From IMG/VR virus record IMGVR_UViG_3300008464_000001, positions 1 through 48,971 of that record: a stretch of DNA of 48,971 nt; one strand, given 5' to 3'. Below the pieces are notes generated by a model, which was not told where the DNA came from, made no database searches, and worked only from the letters and a program-made list of their open reading frames with translations. Position 1 is the stretch's first letter; each line of letters starts with the position of its first letter. This stretch comes from a virus. This document shows, piece after piece, positions 7,475 through 14,659 of this stretch. The translations under genes were made by a program, and so were the position numbers.

Positions 7475-7988
7475 GGACGAAGTGATCTACACGAACAACC
7501 ATATGGAAATTCACCAATACAAGTATCTTAAGCGTTCGAACAGTAGAGTGCGTACAACAAGGTTTCTTGCATGGTCATTAATTGCTTTTATGGTTTACGG
7601 AAATGCAGTTGATGAGTGGGGAAATTGGTTAGTGTTGTTGCAGTTTTTTGTCTTCGTTAACATCGGGGCGTTAATTGGTTTCAATTTCGCAAAAAGAGAT
7701 AGTTCGTCTTTATTTCGCAAAAAGATAAAAGTCTTAAGCGACGACGTGGCGGAAACTGAGATTAAGCGCATTCATGAGTTTATGAAAGATATGAAAGACT
7801 ATCACGACGTGCCGTTGATTAATAAGTTTACGGGTGAAAAGGCGGTGGCGATGCGCTGTTATCGTTACTTCGTATGCCAACGGGAAAACAAAAAAGGTAA
7901 GCATAAATATTTTACTGCACCGACTGATTTCTTGAAAGACGGTTGGACAATTAGAGAAAAGGAAGACGAGGCGACGAATGTGCAATAG
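7467..7988 (+). CDS. Predicted membrane protein with two transmembrane helices
   Basis: About 173 aa. Two hydrophobic segments (FLAWSLIAFMVYGNAV and WLVLLQFFVFVNIGALIGF) lie near residues 30-70 after a basic N-terminus, giving a hairpin with a cytoplasmic C-terminal domain of about 100 residues. The start is uncertain: 7455, 7467 and a GTG at 7482 are all in frame. It is too large for a typical holin; a superinfection or host-membrane role is possible. Confidence 0.6.
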   Translation: MSEDEVIYTNNHMEIHQYKYLKRSNSRVRTTRFLAWSLIAFMVYGNAVDEWGNWLVLLQFFVFVNIGALIGFNFAKRDSSSLFRKKIKVLSDDVAETEIKRIHEFMKDMKDYHDVPLINKFTGEKAVAMRCYRYFVCQRENKKGKHKYFTAPTDFLKDGWTIREKEDEATNVQ

Positions 7989-8214
7989 TATGATTACGTG
8001 GACAATATATAATCGCCCCGACGAGTTCCCCGAAAAAGAGTTTGTTGCCGAAAAAGGCTTAATTGAGAAAGGTATTATATACCCGACACACACGAAGTAT
8101 TTTGCAAGCAGTCAGAAAGAATTAGATGCAATCAAAGAAAAAGTTGCGCCCGACCTCGAAGTTAATAAACGTTACGGGCGAGGGGTTTTATCAATCGTTG
8201 AGTCGTGGGTGTAA
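7978..8214 (+). CDS. Unknown 78-aa protein
   Basis: A short acidic/basic mixed protein opening inside the end of the membrane-protein gene. Its stop is directly followed by the ATG of the next gene. Alternating hydrophobic residues suggest a small alpha/beta fold. No motif recognised. Confidence 0.55.
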   Translation: MCNSMITWTIYNRPDEFPEKEFVAEKGLIEKGIIYPTHTKYFASSQKELDAIKEKVAPDLEVNKRYGRGVLSIVESWV

Positions 8215-8844
8215 ATGAAAATGCCGTTTAGAGTATCTGACAATTTTCGATTAATGACAGAAAGTGCAAGCGATGAGCAGAAAAAGTTTATTTTTCAAAG
8301 CACCATGAGACACAGAAAGCAATATGAAGAACTGTTAACAAAGTATAACGCAGAAAGTGTTGCATTTAGGTACTATGAACATATTGACGAAATCATAGCC
8401 GAAGACATGGCGAAACCAGAAAAGTTTCTAAACGTAAAGTCGATTGCATGTAAAAAAGGTTGTAACTTTTGTTGCTATCAAGATGTTTGTATTTCGCGCG
8501 AAGAGGCCATACTTCTTTTAAAACATTCAAAAGAAATCAAACTAAAGTTGCCATGGAAAAGAATCAAAGACCGTGCGGGTGGTAAAAAGCTGCCTTACGA
8601 AGAGACTGCATGCCCGTTCTTGGTAGACGGTGCTTGTTCTGTATATGAGTACCGCCCTATTACTTGCCGTAAAGCATTTGTTCTAGATACAAACGAGCAA
8701 TGTGATTTAAGTAAGGGCGACGCAACCGTTCAACGTCTTTCTTTTGCTTATGCCGAAATTACTGCCACTGCGATTATGAATGCAACCGACACCGGAAGTA
8801 TGGAGAAAATGTTGTTGAAATATAAAAAGGAAGCGAGCAAGTGA
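8215..8844 (+). CDS. YkgJ-type zinc/iron-chelating protein, long form
   Basis: A 209-aa protein with CKKGCNFCC near residue 80, ACPFLVDGACSVYEYRPITC near residue 130 and a final Cys, matching the PF03692 signature (CxxxCxxCC ... CxxY..RPxxC). It is a second member of the family already seen at 4646. Members have been proposed to bind zinc or an Fe-S cluster, without a settled function. The gene begins directly after the preceding stop and overlaps the next by GTGA. Confidence 0.82.
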   Translation: MKMPFRVSDNFRLMTESASDEQKKFIFQSTMRHRKQYEELLTKYNAESVAFRYYEHIDEIIAEDMAKPEKFLNVKSIACKKGCNFCCYQDVCISREEAILLLKHSKEIKLKLPWKRIKDRAGGKKLPYEETACPFLVDGACSVYEYRPITCRKAFVLDTNEQCDLSKGDATVQRLSFAYAEITATAIMNATDTGSMEKMLLKYKKEASK

Positions 8845-9209
8845 ACATCACAAGGCGTGACATAGAAAAGGTTATGGTGGTCTTGGGGTGTACGAAATTT
8901 ACTCATATAACCGCCAAAATGGACGTGCACTATACGTACTTTATGAACATGTTGTCGGAAAATAACCAGTTAACAAAAAGTCAGTCAATCAGGTTCTTTA
9001 GGACATTTAAAAACGAGTGCGAACAAGAACTTTCAAAGGCGAAGGCTAAGAAGCTTAAAGAACTCGCAGGCGATACCATTGCACCAACACAAATAAAGGC
9101 ACTTCCAACGGTTAAACAAGTGCAAAAAGAATTACAACGAAGACATAAGTTAATTATCAATACATCAACGTTAACGAAAATATTAGAAATCAGTCGGGCA
9201 CCAAGGTAA
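8841..9209 (+). CDS. Possible small helical DNA-binding protein
   Basis: A 122-aa basic protein with a GTG start (GTGA overlap). The N-terminal 60 residues look like a bundle of short helices (VMVVLGCTKFTHITAKM... NQLTKSQSIRFFRTF), similar in feel to Cro-type helix-turn-helix proteins but without a clear signature; the C-terminal 60 residues contain a second possible helix-turn-helix. DNA binding is inferred only. Confidence 0.5.
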   Translation: MNITRRDIEKVMVVLGCTKFTHITAKMDVHYTYFMNMLSENNQLTKSQSIRFFRTFKNECEQELSKAKAKKLKELAGDTIAPTQIKALPTVKQVQKELQRRHKLIINTSTLTKILEISRAPR

Positions 9210-9212
9210 ATT

Positions 9213-9458
9213 ATGAGCGTAGTATTATTGAATGACCTTAAGGGAAACAACTTCGAAGAAAAGGTATTAAAGGTCGTCGAAATGTTTGTTGAAATGACCG
9301 ACGGAGACAGAGACGAAGCACTCTATGCACTCGCAACGAATTTAATTATCAGAGACTTGATTATTGATATTGATTTCGGAACAACTAAAAAGCAGAAAGA
9401 AAAAATGTTTAAAGACACGATTAAAATAATTAATAAGTTTGAAAAGAAGGGCGAATGA
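9213..9458 (+). CDS. Unknown 81-aa protein
   Basis: A small acidic helical protein, coupled by ATGA to the following gene. No motif recognised; supported by its fit in a continuous chain of overlapping genes. Confidence 0.55.
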   Translation: MSVVLLNDLKGNNFEEKVLKVVEMFVEMTDGDRDEALYALATNLIIRDLIIDIDFGTTKKQKEKMFKDTIKIINKFEKKGE

Positions 9459-9703
9459 AAATAAATACAGGTAATACACAGGAAATTGATACTTTTTACG
9501 TCTTCTTAAGTGTTGATGAAAACGGCGAAGGAATACTTGGCGCACCGTTAGGGCCAAAGGGCGAACTTATACCTTTAATAACGGGCGACGAAAGATTGCT
9601 TGAAAATCTGAAACTAGTTGCGAAGCAAATGGCACCGATGACGGACGCTAAAATCAGACTTGTTAAATATACGCAGAAAGAAATAATCGAAGAACTTTCG
9701 TGA
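9455..9703 (+). CDS. Unknown 82-aa protein
   Basis: An ATGA-coupled small protein whose first half forms probable beta strands (DTFYVFLSVDENGEG) and second half a helix. It overlaps the next start by GTGA. No family recognised. Confidence 0.55.
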   Translation: MKINTGNTQEIDTFYVFLSVDENGEGILGAPLGPKGELIPLITGDERLLENLKLVAKQMAPMTDAKIRLVKYTQKEIIEELS

Positions 9704-9915
9704 TCGACATATATTTGTCCCTATACATTAGGTTCTTGCCCGTCGCATTCGGTGTCTTTGCAATTCAAGACGTCATGTACATATATAAAAATAGAACATA
9801 CGACATAGTTAGGTTTGGAGTGCTTGTTTTAATCTCTGCGCTTTATCCGATTTCATGGCCCGCAATTTGTATTTATCAGGTGTGGAACATACTTGTCGAA
9901 ACGAGGAAAATATGA
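9700..9915 (+). CDS. Small two-helix membrane protein (holin candidate)
   Basis: A 71-aa, strongly hydrophobic protein with a GTG start. Two membrane helices are likely (IRFLPVAFGVFAIQDVMYIY and FGVLVLISALYPISWPAICIY) joined by a short basic loop, with a charged C-terminus. Size and topology fit a class II holin, but it sits in a mid-operon position far from the amidase. This is one of four small membrane proteins that could be the holin. Confidence 0.6.
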   Translation: MIDIYLSLYIRFLPVAFGVFAIQDVMYIYKNRTYDIVRFGVLVLISALYPISWPAICIYQVWNILVETRKI

Positions 9916-10337
9916 ACGATAAACAATTTAAACTTATAAAGGCTAACCTTCCCGAACATGTAATGGAACAGGTTTACGAAATGATGGTTAACGGCGAACA
10001 CCCTAGCGATGTTGCAAAGTTTTTAATATCAGCAATTGACCCAGAACTAGTACGTGAAATAATGGGAGACGTTAAAGACGCTTCCGAAAACAGTCTTGCA
10101 TTTGGTAAGTTACCAATGGACGAACAAGAAGACTTGCTAGACTTGTTAAAAAGAATGGCACAAAAAACAATAGGCAAAGGCGTTTCGATTCAAGGGGCGA
10201 AGTTTCTAGAGACGGAGAGTTTTAAGTTCCTATCGAAAATTACAGATTCGTCCACGGGTGAGTATGCAACTAAGTGTGTGTTAGACCTCCTTGCCATAAA
10301 AGAAAAGGTAGACGCAATCGACGGGTTCTTGGAGTAG
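9912..10337 (+). CDS. Unknown 141-aa protein
   Basis: The start at 9912 is chosen for the ATGA overlap and a GAGGAAAA ribosome site. The protein is acidic and almost entirely helical, with a possible linker near residue 65. No family recognised. Confidence 0.6.
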   Translation: MNDKQFKLIKANLPEHVMEQVYEMMVNGEHPSDVAKFLISAIDPELVREIMGDVKDASENSLAFGKLPMDEQEDLLDLLKRMAQKTIGKGVSIQGAKFLETESFKFLSKITDSSTGEYATKCVLDLLAIKEKVDAIDGFLE

Positions 10338-10339
10338 TT

Positions 10340-10645
10340 ATGGGAAAAAAAGATAAAATAATAACAAAGCACGCAAGACCAGACTTACCGAAAGAAGAGT
10401 TAGCGAAAGCAGACGCAACGAGGGTGCTAGTTAAAAGTAAAAGTGACATAGCATTCGACTTCTTTCTTAAGCAGAACAAGGAAAACACCAAAAACGCGCG
10501 ACTTCGTTACCTTGAAAAGCATGACGACTTCTTTAGAGAATTTGCGTGTGAAATATTTACCAAAGGAATGAACTTTGCTTATTGCGGTGAAGTTTTAACA
10601 ACCGACGCGGAAGTTGACGAACTTATTAGAAGGCAAAAGAAATGA
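10340..10645 (+). CDS. Unknown 101-aa basic protein
   Basis: It starts 2 bases after the preceding stop with TTGGAG upstream and ends in ATGA overlap with the XRE regulator gene. Lysine-rich and helical, it has no motif that I recognise. Its coupling to the repressor gene hints at a regulatory or host-takeover role. Confidence 0.55.
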   Translation: MGKKDKIITKHARPDLPKEELAKADATRVLVKSKSDIAFDFFLKQNKENTKNARLRYLEKHDDFFREFACEIFTKGMNFAYCGEVLTTDAEVDELIRRQKK

Positions 10646-10938
10646 CAATCGGCGACAGAATTAAAGAACTAAGAAAAGAGAAAGGGTTTACTCAGGCCGG
10701 TCTAGCTGCGCAAATCGGTATTGAACATTCAACTATCGGTCGTTGGGAAAAGAACGAGAACGAACCCAAGTTAACCGACGCCGTAAAGCTTGCCAATGTT
10801 TTAGATACTACGTGTGAAGACTTCGTTGGAGTTATTAAAGGCGTTGACGGTGTTGCGTTTCGAAGACGACGGCTAGTTATGAATACAATCAGGGCGAAAC
10901 TTGACGAGCTAGATTTGCTTATGAACGAGTTGAAATAA
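10642..10938 (+). CDS. XRE-family (Cro/CI-type) transcription regulator
   Basis: A 98-aa protein with a textbook HTH_3 domain in residues 1-60: IGDRIKELRKEKGFTQAGLAAQIGIEHSTIGRWEKNENEPKL, then a basic RRRR patch and a short helical tail for dimerisation. No CI-type peptidase domain is present, so it would be a small repressor like Cro. It has no promoter of its own that I can see, being embedded in a chain of overlapping genes, which is unusual for a lysogeny repressor. Confidence 0.88.
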   Translation: MTIGDRIKELRKEKGFTQAGLAAQIGIEHSTIGRWEKNENEPKLTDAVKLANVLDTTCEDFVGVIKGVDGVAFRRRRLVMNTIRAKLDELDLLMNELK

Positions 10939-11339
10939 TGCACTACGACCGACAAGGTAATAAAATCGAAGACGTTCTTGAATGGAGTATGATGCTCGGT
11001 GACGAGTCGTACAAAAAGGTAGGCGATGAACACCTTGCGAACGGGTTACACGTTTCTACGATTTGGTTAGGACTCGACCACGGGTACAAAAGACACAAAC
11101 CTTTAATATTCGAAACCATGGCATTTAACGGTTCTGATATGATGGGTATCTTACAAGAACGTTATTACACAGAAGCGGAAGCAATTGAAGGGCATAACGA
11201 AATAGTCGCACAGTACAGTTGCGTAACTCGTTGGCAGTTGTTTTTAATAAGTCTTAAACAGGGTGACGTTACGTATGAATTCAAAAAATGGTTTCAACGG
11301 GTAAGATTTAAATTTAACGAAATGGTGGGGCGTGCTTAA
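10938..11339 (+). CDS. Conserved-type phage protein of unknown function
   Basis: A 133-aa protein in TAATG overlap. The segments VSTIWLGLDHG, PLIFETMAF and ERYYTEAEAIEGHNEIV follow a pattern common to small uncharacterised proteins of many phages. The function is not established. Confidence 0.65.
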   Translation: MHYDRQGNKIEDVLEWSMMLGDESYKKVGDEHLANGLHVSTIWLGLDHGYKRHKPLIFETMAFNGSDMMGILQERYYTEAEAIEGHNEIVAQYSCVTRWQLFLISLKQGDVTYEFKKWFQRVRFKFNEMVGRA

Positions 11340-11581
11340 TGAACAATAGAAAACTATACGAAGTTCTTGTAGGACATGAAGACGAAACAGAAGAATTCTT
11401 TATAATTAAAGACGAAACAGGTAAAATAAGGGGCTTTAAAAAGTTCATGCTTAACATGGTTATGGAAAATCGACTCGGCGTAAATAATTTTGTAATAATA
11501 GATTTTGGCAACAATATGTTTACATTGCCCGAGATTGAAGCAAATACTTGGAAGACTGCCAAGAAAGATTTAGTCGAATAA
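11339..11581 (+). CDS. Unknown 80-aa protein
   Basis: The last gene of the first plus-strand block, in TAATG overlap with its neighbour; its stop directly abuts the 3' end of the convergent tRNA-Pro gene. Mixed strand/helix composition and acidic. No motif recognised. Confidence 0.55.
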   Translation: MNNRKLYEVLVGHEDETEEFFIIKDETGKIRGFKKFMLNMVMENRLGVNNFVIIDFGNNMFTLPEIEANTWKTAKKDLVE

Positions 11582-11656
11582 TGGTCGGGGTGATGTGATT
11601 TGAACACACGACCTCTCGCCCCCCAGACGAACGCGCTACCCCTGCGCTACACCCCG
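11582..11656 (-). tRNA. tRNA-Pro (anticodon GGG), CCA encoded
   Basis: Reading the minus strand: acceptor CGGGGTG pairs with CACCCCG, D-stem GCGC/GCGC, anticodon stem TTCGT/GCGAG (with wobble pairs), loop CTGGGGG giving anticodon GGG, T-stem GTGTG/CACAT with loop TTCAAAT, then discriminator A and an encoded CCA. All arms have normal length (75 nt in total). The integrase gene starts 8 bases from its 5' end, a typical arrangement for tRNA-targeting integrases, and a partial copy of its D-arm/anticodon region lies beyond the integrase. Confidence 0.93.
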
Positions 11657-11664
11657 ACAATCAT

Positions 11665-12786
11665 TTAATTTATATTAAGCTTCTCTTCAATTCTTTGTAA
11701 AGCTTCATTTTCTAATATCCAACCTACATAGTTTTCTTGTGCAACTTCGACAGTATCACCTATTAGCATAGCAATATCAGAAATCGACAAACCTTTATTA
11801 AGACACATTTTTGCGAAACTATGCCGCATTATATGGTTCGATATATTTCTACGAGTCGTTCCCACTATAGTTGTTCTTAGTCGACCTTTGAATGCTTTTA
11901 ATGCCGCCTCAACAACACGCTTACTTAATGATTGTCTATTTTCTTGCTTTAGCGAAAGACTATAGTTAAACACCCATCGATCTAATGCTTCGACGCCTTT
12001 TGGAAATACTATTGTCGTTCTTCGTTTACCATTCTTAGGGTCGTCGTAAGAAAAGTCACGCATCATTTGTTCACGTACAAATAGCCGAGCTTCACCACGA
12101 AAAGAGTCTTCATTAAGTGCAAACAATTCACCAGAACGAAGGCCAGAATAATACATGATAGTTACTGCGTCTTTATCGAATAGTGTTTTAAGTTGACCTA
12201 GCAATTGATTTAATTGTTCTTCGGTAATCGCAATCGGTTCACGTTTTCGTACACGTTTTTTTGATAATGAATAATTGCGGCCTAAATGTTTTGCAAGTTG
12301 GTTAAAGTCTTTAATCACTCCATTATATGCAGCCGGTGAAATAGTGTTTTTTTCAATAAGTCTTTTAGCCGTATCAATATCAATAGTTAAGAGTGATTCA
12401 TTGTCGAGTATTTTTAACACACGAATAAATTTATATTTTGCGGTACTTTTAGTTGTCTCTTTCAGGTTGTCTTTATGTTCATATCGTTCTTGCCAAAACT
12501 TCTTAAACAGTCGCATGTTAACATTAGAAACTTCACCGTCTTCGTTATTTGCAATCTTATACTTCTTTTGCAGTTTCTTTTTTAATTCGTCCACTAAATA
12601 TAAAGCATGATTGTAGTCAAACTCCTTGTTTAATAGTCCGGCGTTAATTCTTTTCAATTCTGGCGAATCGATTGTAGGTTGTGTGCGCTTACCTTCTATG
12701 TCGGTTCTATCAAGAATAAGGCGAAACTGTTTTCGTTTACCAGTAGGTCGCCTAACAGTGACTCTTTGTTGAATATAATAGCTCAT
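11665..12786 (-). CDS. int: Tyrosine recombinase, phage integrase
   Basis: A 373-aa protein. The catalytic residues of the family are visible in order: Arg in YYSGLRSGELFAL, His-x-x-Arg in HIMRHSFAKM, and the Tyr nucleophile in AQENYVGW. Upstream are an arm/AP2-like N-terminus and a SAM-like core-binding region (residues 90-190). It would integrate the genome by attP x attB recombination. It starts behind TTGGAGG. Its leader carries repeated GGTAGAC and inverted ACGGTAG elements, and the gene is bracketed by the tRNA-Pro gene and a partial tRNA-Pro echo. Confidence 0.92.
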   Translation of the reverse strand: MSYYIQQRVTVRRPTGKRKQFRLILDRTDIEGKRTQPTIDSPELKRINAGLLNKEFDYNHALYLVDELKKKLQKKYKIANNEDGEVSNVNMRLFKKFWQERYEHKDNLKETTKSTAKYKFIRVLKILDNESLLTIDIDTAKRLIEKNTISPAAYNGVIKDFNQLAKHLGRNYSLSKKRVRKREPIAITEEQLNQLLGQLKTLFDKDAVTIMYYSGLRSGELFALNEDSFRGEARLFVREQMMRDFSYDDPKNGKRRTTIVFPKGVEALDRWVFNYSLSLKQENRQSLSKRVVEAALKAFKGRLRTTIVGTTRRNISNHIMRHSFAKMCLNKGLSISDIAMLIGDTVEVAQENYVGWILENEALQRIEEKLNIN

Positions 12787-12800
12787 ATTGCCTCCAAGGT

Positions 12801-12843
12801 ACGGTAGGGAAGTCTACCACTAGCCAGAAAACAGGTCTACCGT
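12801..12843. promoter_or_regulatory. Inverted/direct repeats upstream of the integrase
   Basis: ACGGTAG (12801-12807) and CTACCGT (12837-12843) form an inverted pair; inside it, a second CTAC (12814-12817) forms a nested pair with GTAG. On the minus strand the block reads as two GGTAGAC copies 22 bases apart. They lie just before the integrase ribosome site. They could be operator or integrase/excisionase arm sites. Confidence 0.5.
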
Positions 12844-12890
12844 TATTTTTGAATATGTAGTATTTATAGGCGGTTTGGTGTTTAGGTACA

Positions 12891-12917
12891 CGCCCCCCAG
12901 CGAAGTGCGCTACCCCT
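12891..12917 (-). repeat. Partial tRNA-Pro echo, candidate attachment-site half
   Basis: CGCCCCCCAG (12891-12900) and GCGCTACCCCT (12907-12917) match 11617-11626 and 11633-11643 of the tRNA-Pro gene exactly, with the same 6-base spacing between blocks but a different spacer. They correspond to the anticodon loop and D-arm. The two copies bracket the integrase gene about 1.27 kb apart, as attachment-site halves or a recombination scar would. Confidence 0.65.
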
Positions 12918-12918
12918 T

Positions 12919-13341
12919 TTAAGTTCCCGTTCTCAAGTACTTCGCACGCCTATCAATTTTTAATTTCTTAGGGTCTTTGATTTTGTCTAGGACACGCTTT
13001 TCACGTTTCGCCTTGTTGTTGGCGTCCATTACTTCACGTTTATTTGAATATTTTCTATTGGTTTTACGTCCCGCTTTGATGTTGCAAGACAGGTGAGAGA
13101 ACGCAATGTTGTTTATGTCGAAGAACATTCCAACGGGGTCGATTGAATCAAGCCATGGTTTTTTGTGTTCTATACTTAGGCACGATTCGGTTTCTATTTG
13201 TTCTCCGCACTGGAAGCACCAATCACGACCCGCAAGACAAACTAGCCAGAACATAACCGACTTACGAAGCCGACCGCCCGCCGTTCCGTGACTCATTCCG
13301 AGTTGTTTATCTTTCTTTAAGTTTTGTGCAGTTCTCGTCAT
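12919..13341 (-). CDS. HNH endonuclease
   Basis: A 140-aa protein. The HNH core is visible as CFQCGEQI (Cys pair), LSIEHKKPW (His-containing strand) and NIAFSHLSCNIKAG with a second Cys. HNH enzymes next to terminase genes commonly assist DNA packaging; this one is divergent from the terminase gene. The start at 13341 is preferred over 13362 because a class B promoter -10 (13353-13348) ends exactly six bases before it and no ribosome site precedes either start, so the mRNA would be leaderless. Confidence 0.85.
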   Translation of the reverse strand: MTRTAQNLKKDKQLGMSHGTAGGRLRKSVMFWLVCLAGRDWCFQCGEQIETESCLSIEHKKPWLDSIDPVGMFFDINNIAFSHLSCNIKAGRKTNRKYSNKREVMDANNKAKREKRVLDKIKDPKKLKIDRRAKYLRTGT

Positions 13342-13347
13342 GGAAGT

Positions 13348-13377
13348 ATTTGACGTGGGCATGATTTAACGGCGCAA
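13348..13377 (-). promoter_or_regulatory. Class B promoter for the HNH gene
   Basis: On the minus strand: TTGCGC, an 18-nt spacer ending in ATGCCCACG, then TCAAAT, followed by six bases and the ATG of the HNH gene. The ATGCCCAC block lies 1 base before the -10, as in seven other sites in this genome. Confidence 0.6.
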
Positions 13378-13402
13378 GAATTAATTTAAAAAACTTTCGA
13401 AT

Positions 13403-13432
13403 TTGCCACGTCAATTTATGCCCACACAAAAT
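13403..13432 (+). promoter_or_regulatory. Class B promoter for the packaging/head operon
   Basis: TTGCCA (13403-13408), an 18-nt spacer containing ATGCCCAC (13418-13425), then CAAAAT (13427-13432). Divergent from the HNH promoter. The terminase gene starts about 23 bases after the predicted transcript start, behind ACAGGAAG. Confidence 0.6.
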
Positions 13433-13461
13433 GTTCAAACACACCAATACAGGAAGTATAA

Positions 13462-14199
13462 GTGACGACGAGAAAACCAACCGTTGATTACAGAGTTACA
13501 AAGTTGCATGACGATTTAGTAACTATTCACGGCGAAGACACTGCCACAGTTCGTACAATCGCAACCGAACAAGAAATTGAAGACGATTATCAAGATTACC
13601 TTGTGCAATTGTTTCACCCGATTAAGGGCGACTACATGATTCAAGCGGTTAAGCGTAATTCACACTTGCTTGCGGAATATAACGAAAAAGAATTAAGAGA
13701 AAACGCCGACGTTAAAGAACGTGACGAATTGTTGCGTATGTCGTTCTGGGAAGAAATGACTAGGGCGGAGACTGAAAGAACGCCGGTAAAAGAAGTGAAC
13801 ATTTGGCGCGGTATATGTACCAAAGTTTATTGGGATAGGGTTGTGCGCGAGTACGACAATAAGTTCGCCTTCGTTTTAACACCTCCACGTAAAAAACGAT
13901 TAATGACTAAGCTTATTCACCACGAAGGGCTTGGACGACTACACGAAATAATCAATGCACCGATGATGGTTAAGAACAAGTATGGCCAAGAAGTACTCGA
14001 CCACAAAACGGCGAAGTTGATTCTTGAGGCATGGAAACTTGCAAACGAATCACTATACGGTACGGCAGTTCAACGTATTCAAAAACATGTAGTCAATGAA
14101 GGTAGCACCGGACAATTAACACCGGCGGAAGCTGCACTAAAACTCGCAGAATTAAAGAAGCAAATAGACGACGCGGTTGTGACCGTGAAGGAAGACTAA
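13462..14199 (+). CDS. Probable terminase small subunit
   Basis: A 245-aa protein starting at GTG. Assigned mainly by position, first in the packaging operon and upstream of the large terminase; it is long for a small terminase. The sequence is helical and charged, with a basic segment (PPRKKRLMTKLIHHEG) near residue 140 and a C-terminal helix resembling the oligomerisation tail of such proteins. It would recognise the packaging site. I see no clear N-terminal helix-turn-helix. Confidence 0.6.
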   Translation: MTTRKPTVDYRVTKLHDDLVTIHGEDTATVRTIATEQEIEDDYQDYLVQLFHPIKGDYMIQAVKRNSHLLAEYNEKELRENADVKERDELLRMSFWEEMTRAETERTPVKEVNIWRGICTKVYWDRVVREYDNKFAFVLTPPRKKRLMTKLIHHEGLGRLHEIINAPMMVKNKYGQEVLDHKTAKLILEAWKLANESLYGTAVQRIQKHVVNEGSTGQLTPAEAALKLAELKKQIDDAVVTVKED

Positions 14200-14492
14200 T
14201 GCACGTTAATGTTTTGGGCAAAAGAGTAAAGGTAACCGAGAAAGAATTACCAGACGGGCAATACGGCGAGTTCGTATCAGAACCCGAATTAGAAATATAT
14301 CTAAAGACCGACATGAAGAAACGGCAAAAGACACGTGTACTTAAGCATGAAATGTATCACGCAATGTTGTGGATTTCTGGGATTAGTGTTGCGTTGTCGA
14401 ACGACCAAGAAGAACAAATTGTCTCGTGTTTTGAATATCACGCAGACGACATAAAGAAAGAAGCAGTAAACCAACTGAGAGGTAACAAGTGA
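14199..14492 (+). CDS. Small zinc metallopeptidase-like protein (HExxH)
   Basis: A 97-aa protein in TAATG overlap. HEMYH near residue 50 is an HExxH zinc site, and an EEQIVSCFEYHAD segment about 25 residues later can supply the third ligand, as in short phage peptidases of the IrrE/ImmA-like or SprT-like kind. Similar genes are often found next to terminases; the substrate is unknown. Confidence 0.7.
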   Translation: MHVNVLGKRVKVTEKELPDGQYGEFVSEPELEIYLKTDMKKRQKTRVLKHEMYHAMLWISGISVALSNDQEEQIVSCFEYHADDIKKEAVNQLRGNK

Positions 14493-14659
14493 ACGAAGCA
14501 CAACAAATTAGGCAGCAATTCGAAGAACAAACGAAACAGATATACGCAGCGAACTCGGCGGGTGTTTGTACTAAGTATGTTGCGGCGGTTGTTAAGCAAT
14601 CGGCAGATAGAAATATGAGAATACTCTTAAGAGCAGCGAACCCAAAGACGAATGACTAA
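14489..14659 (+). CDS. 56-aa small protein between peptidase and terminase
   Basis: A short frame with a GTG start overlapping the peptidase stop (GTGA) and a stop overlapping the ATG of the large terminase. Helical and basic. Supported by the double coupling, with no gap left on either side. Confidence 0.6.
   Translation: MNEAQQIRQQFEEQTKQIYAANSAGVCTKYVAAVVKQSADRNMRILLRAANPKTND

Noticed and set aside
13418-13465. Short peptides starting MPT from the ATG of the class B block (also at 29654, minus 35731 and 48209), some ending exactly at the next gene start
   Set aside because: The ATG lies in the promoter spacer, before the predicted transcript start, so it would not be in the mRNA. The shared MPT start simply reflects the DNA block.
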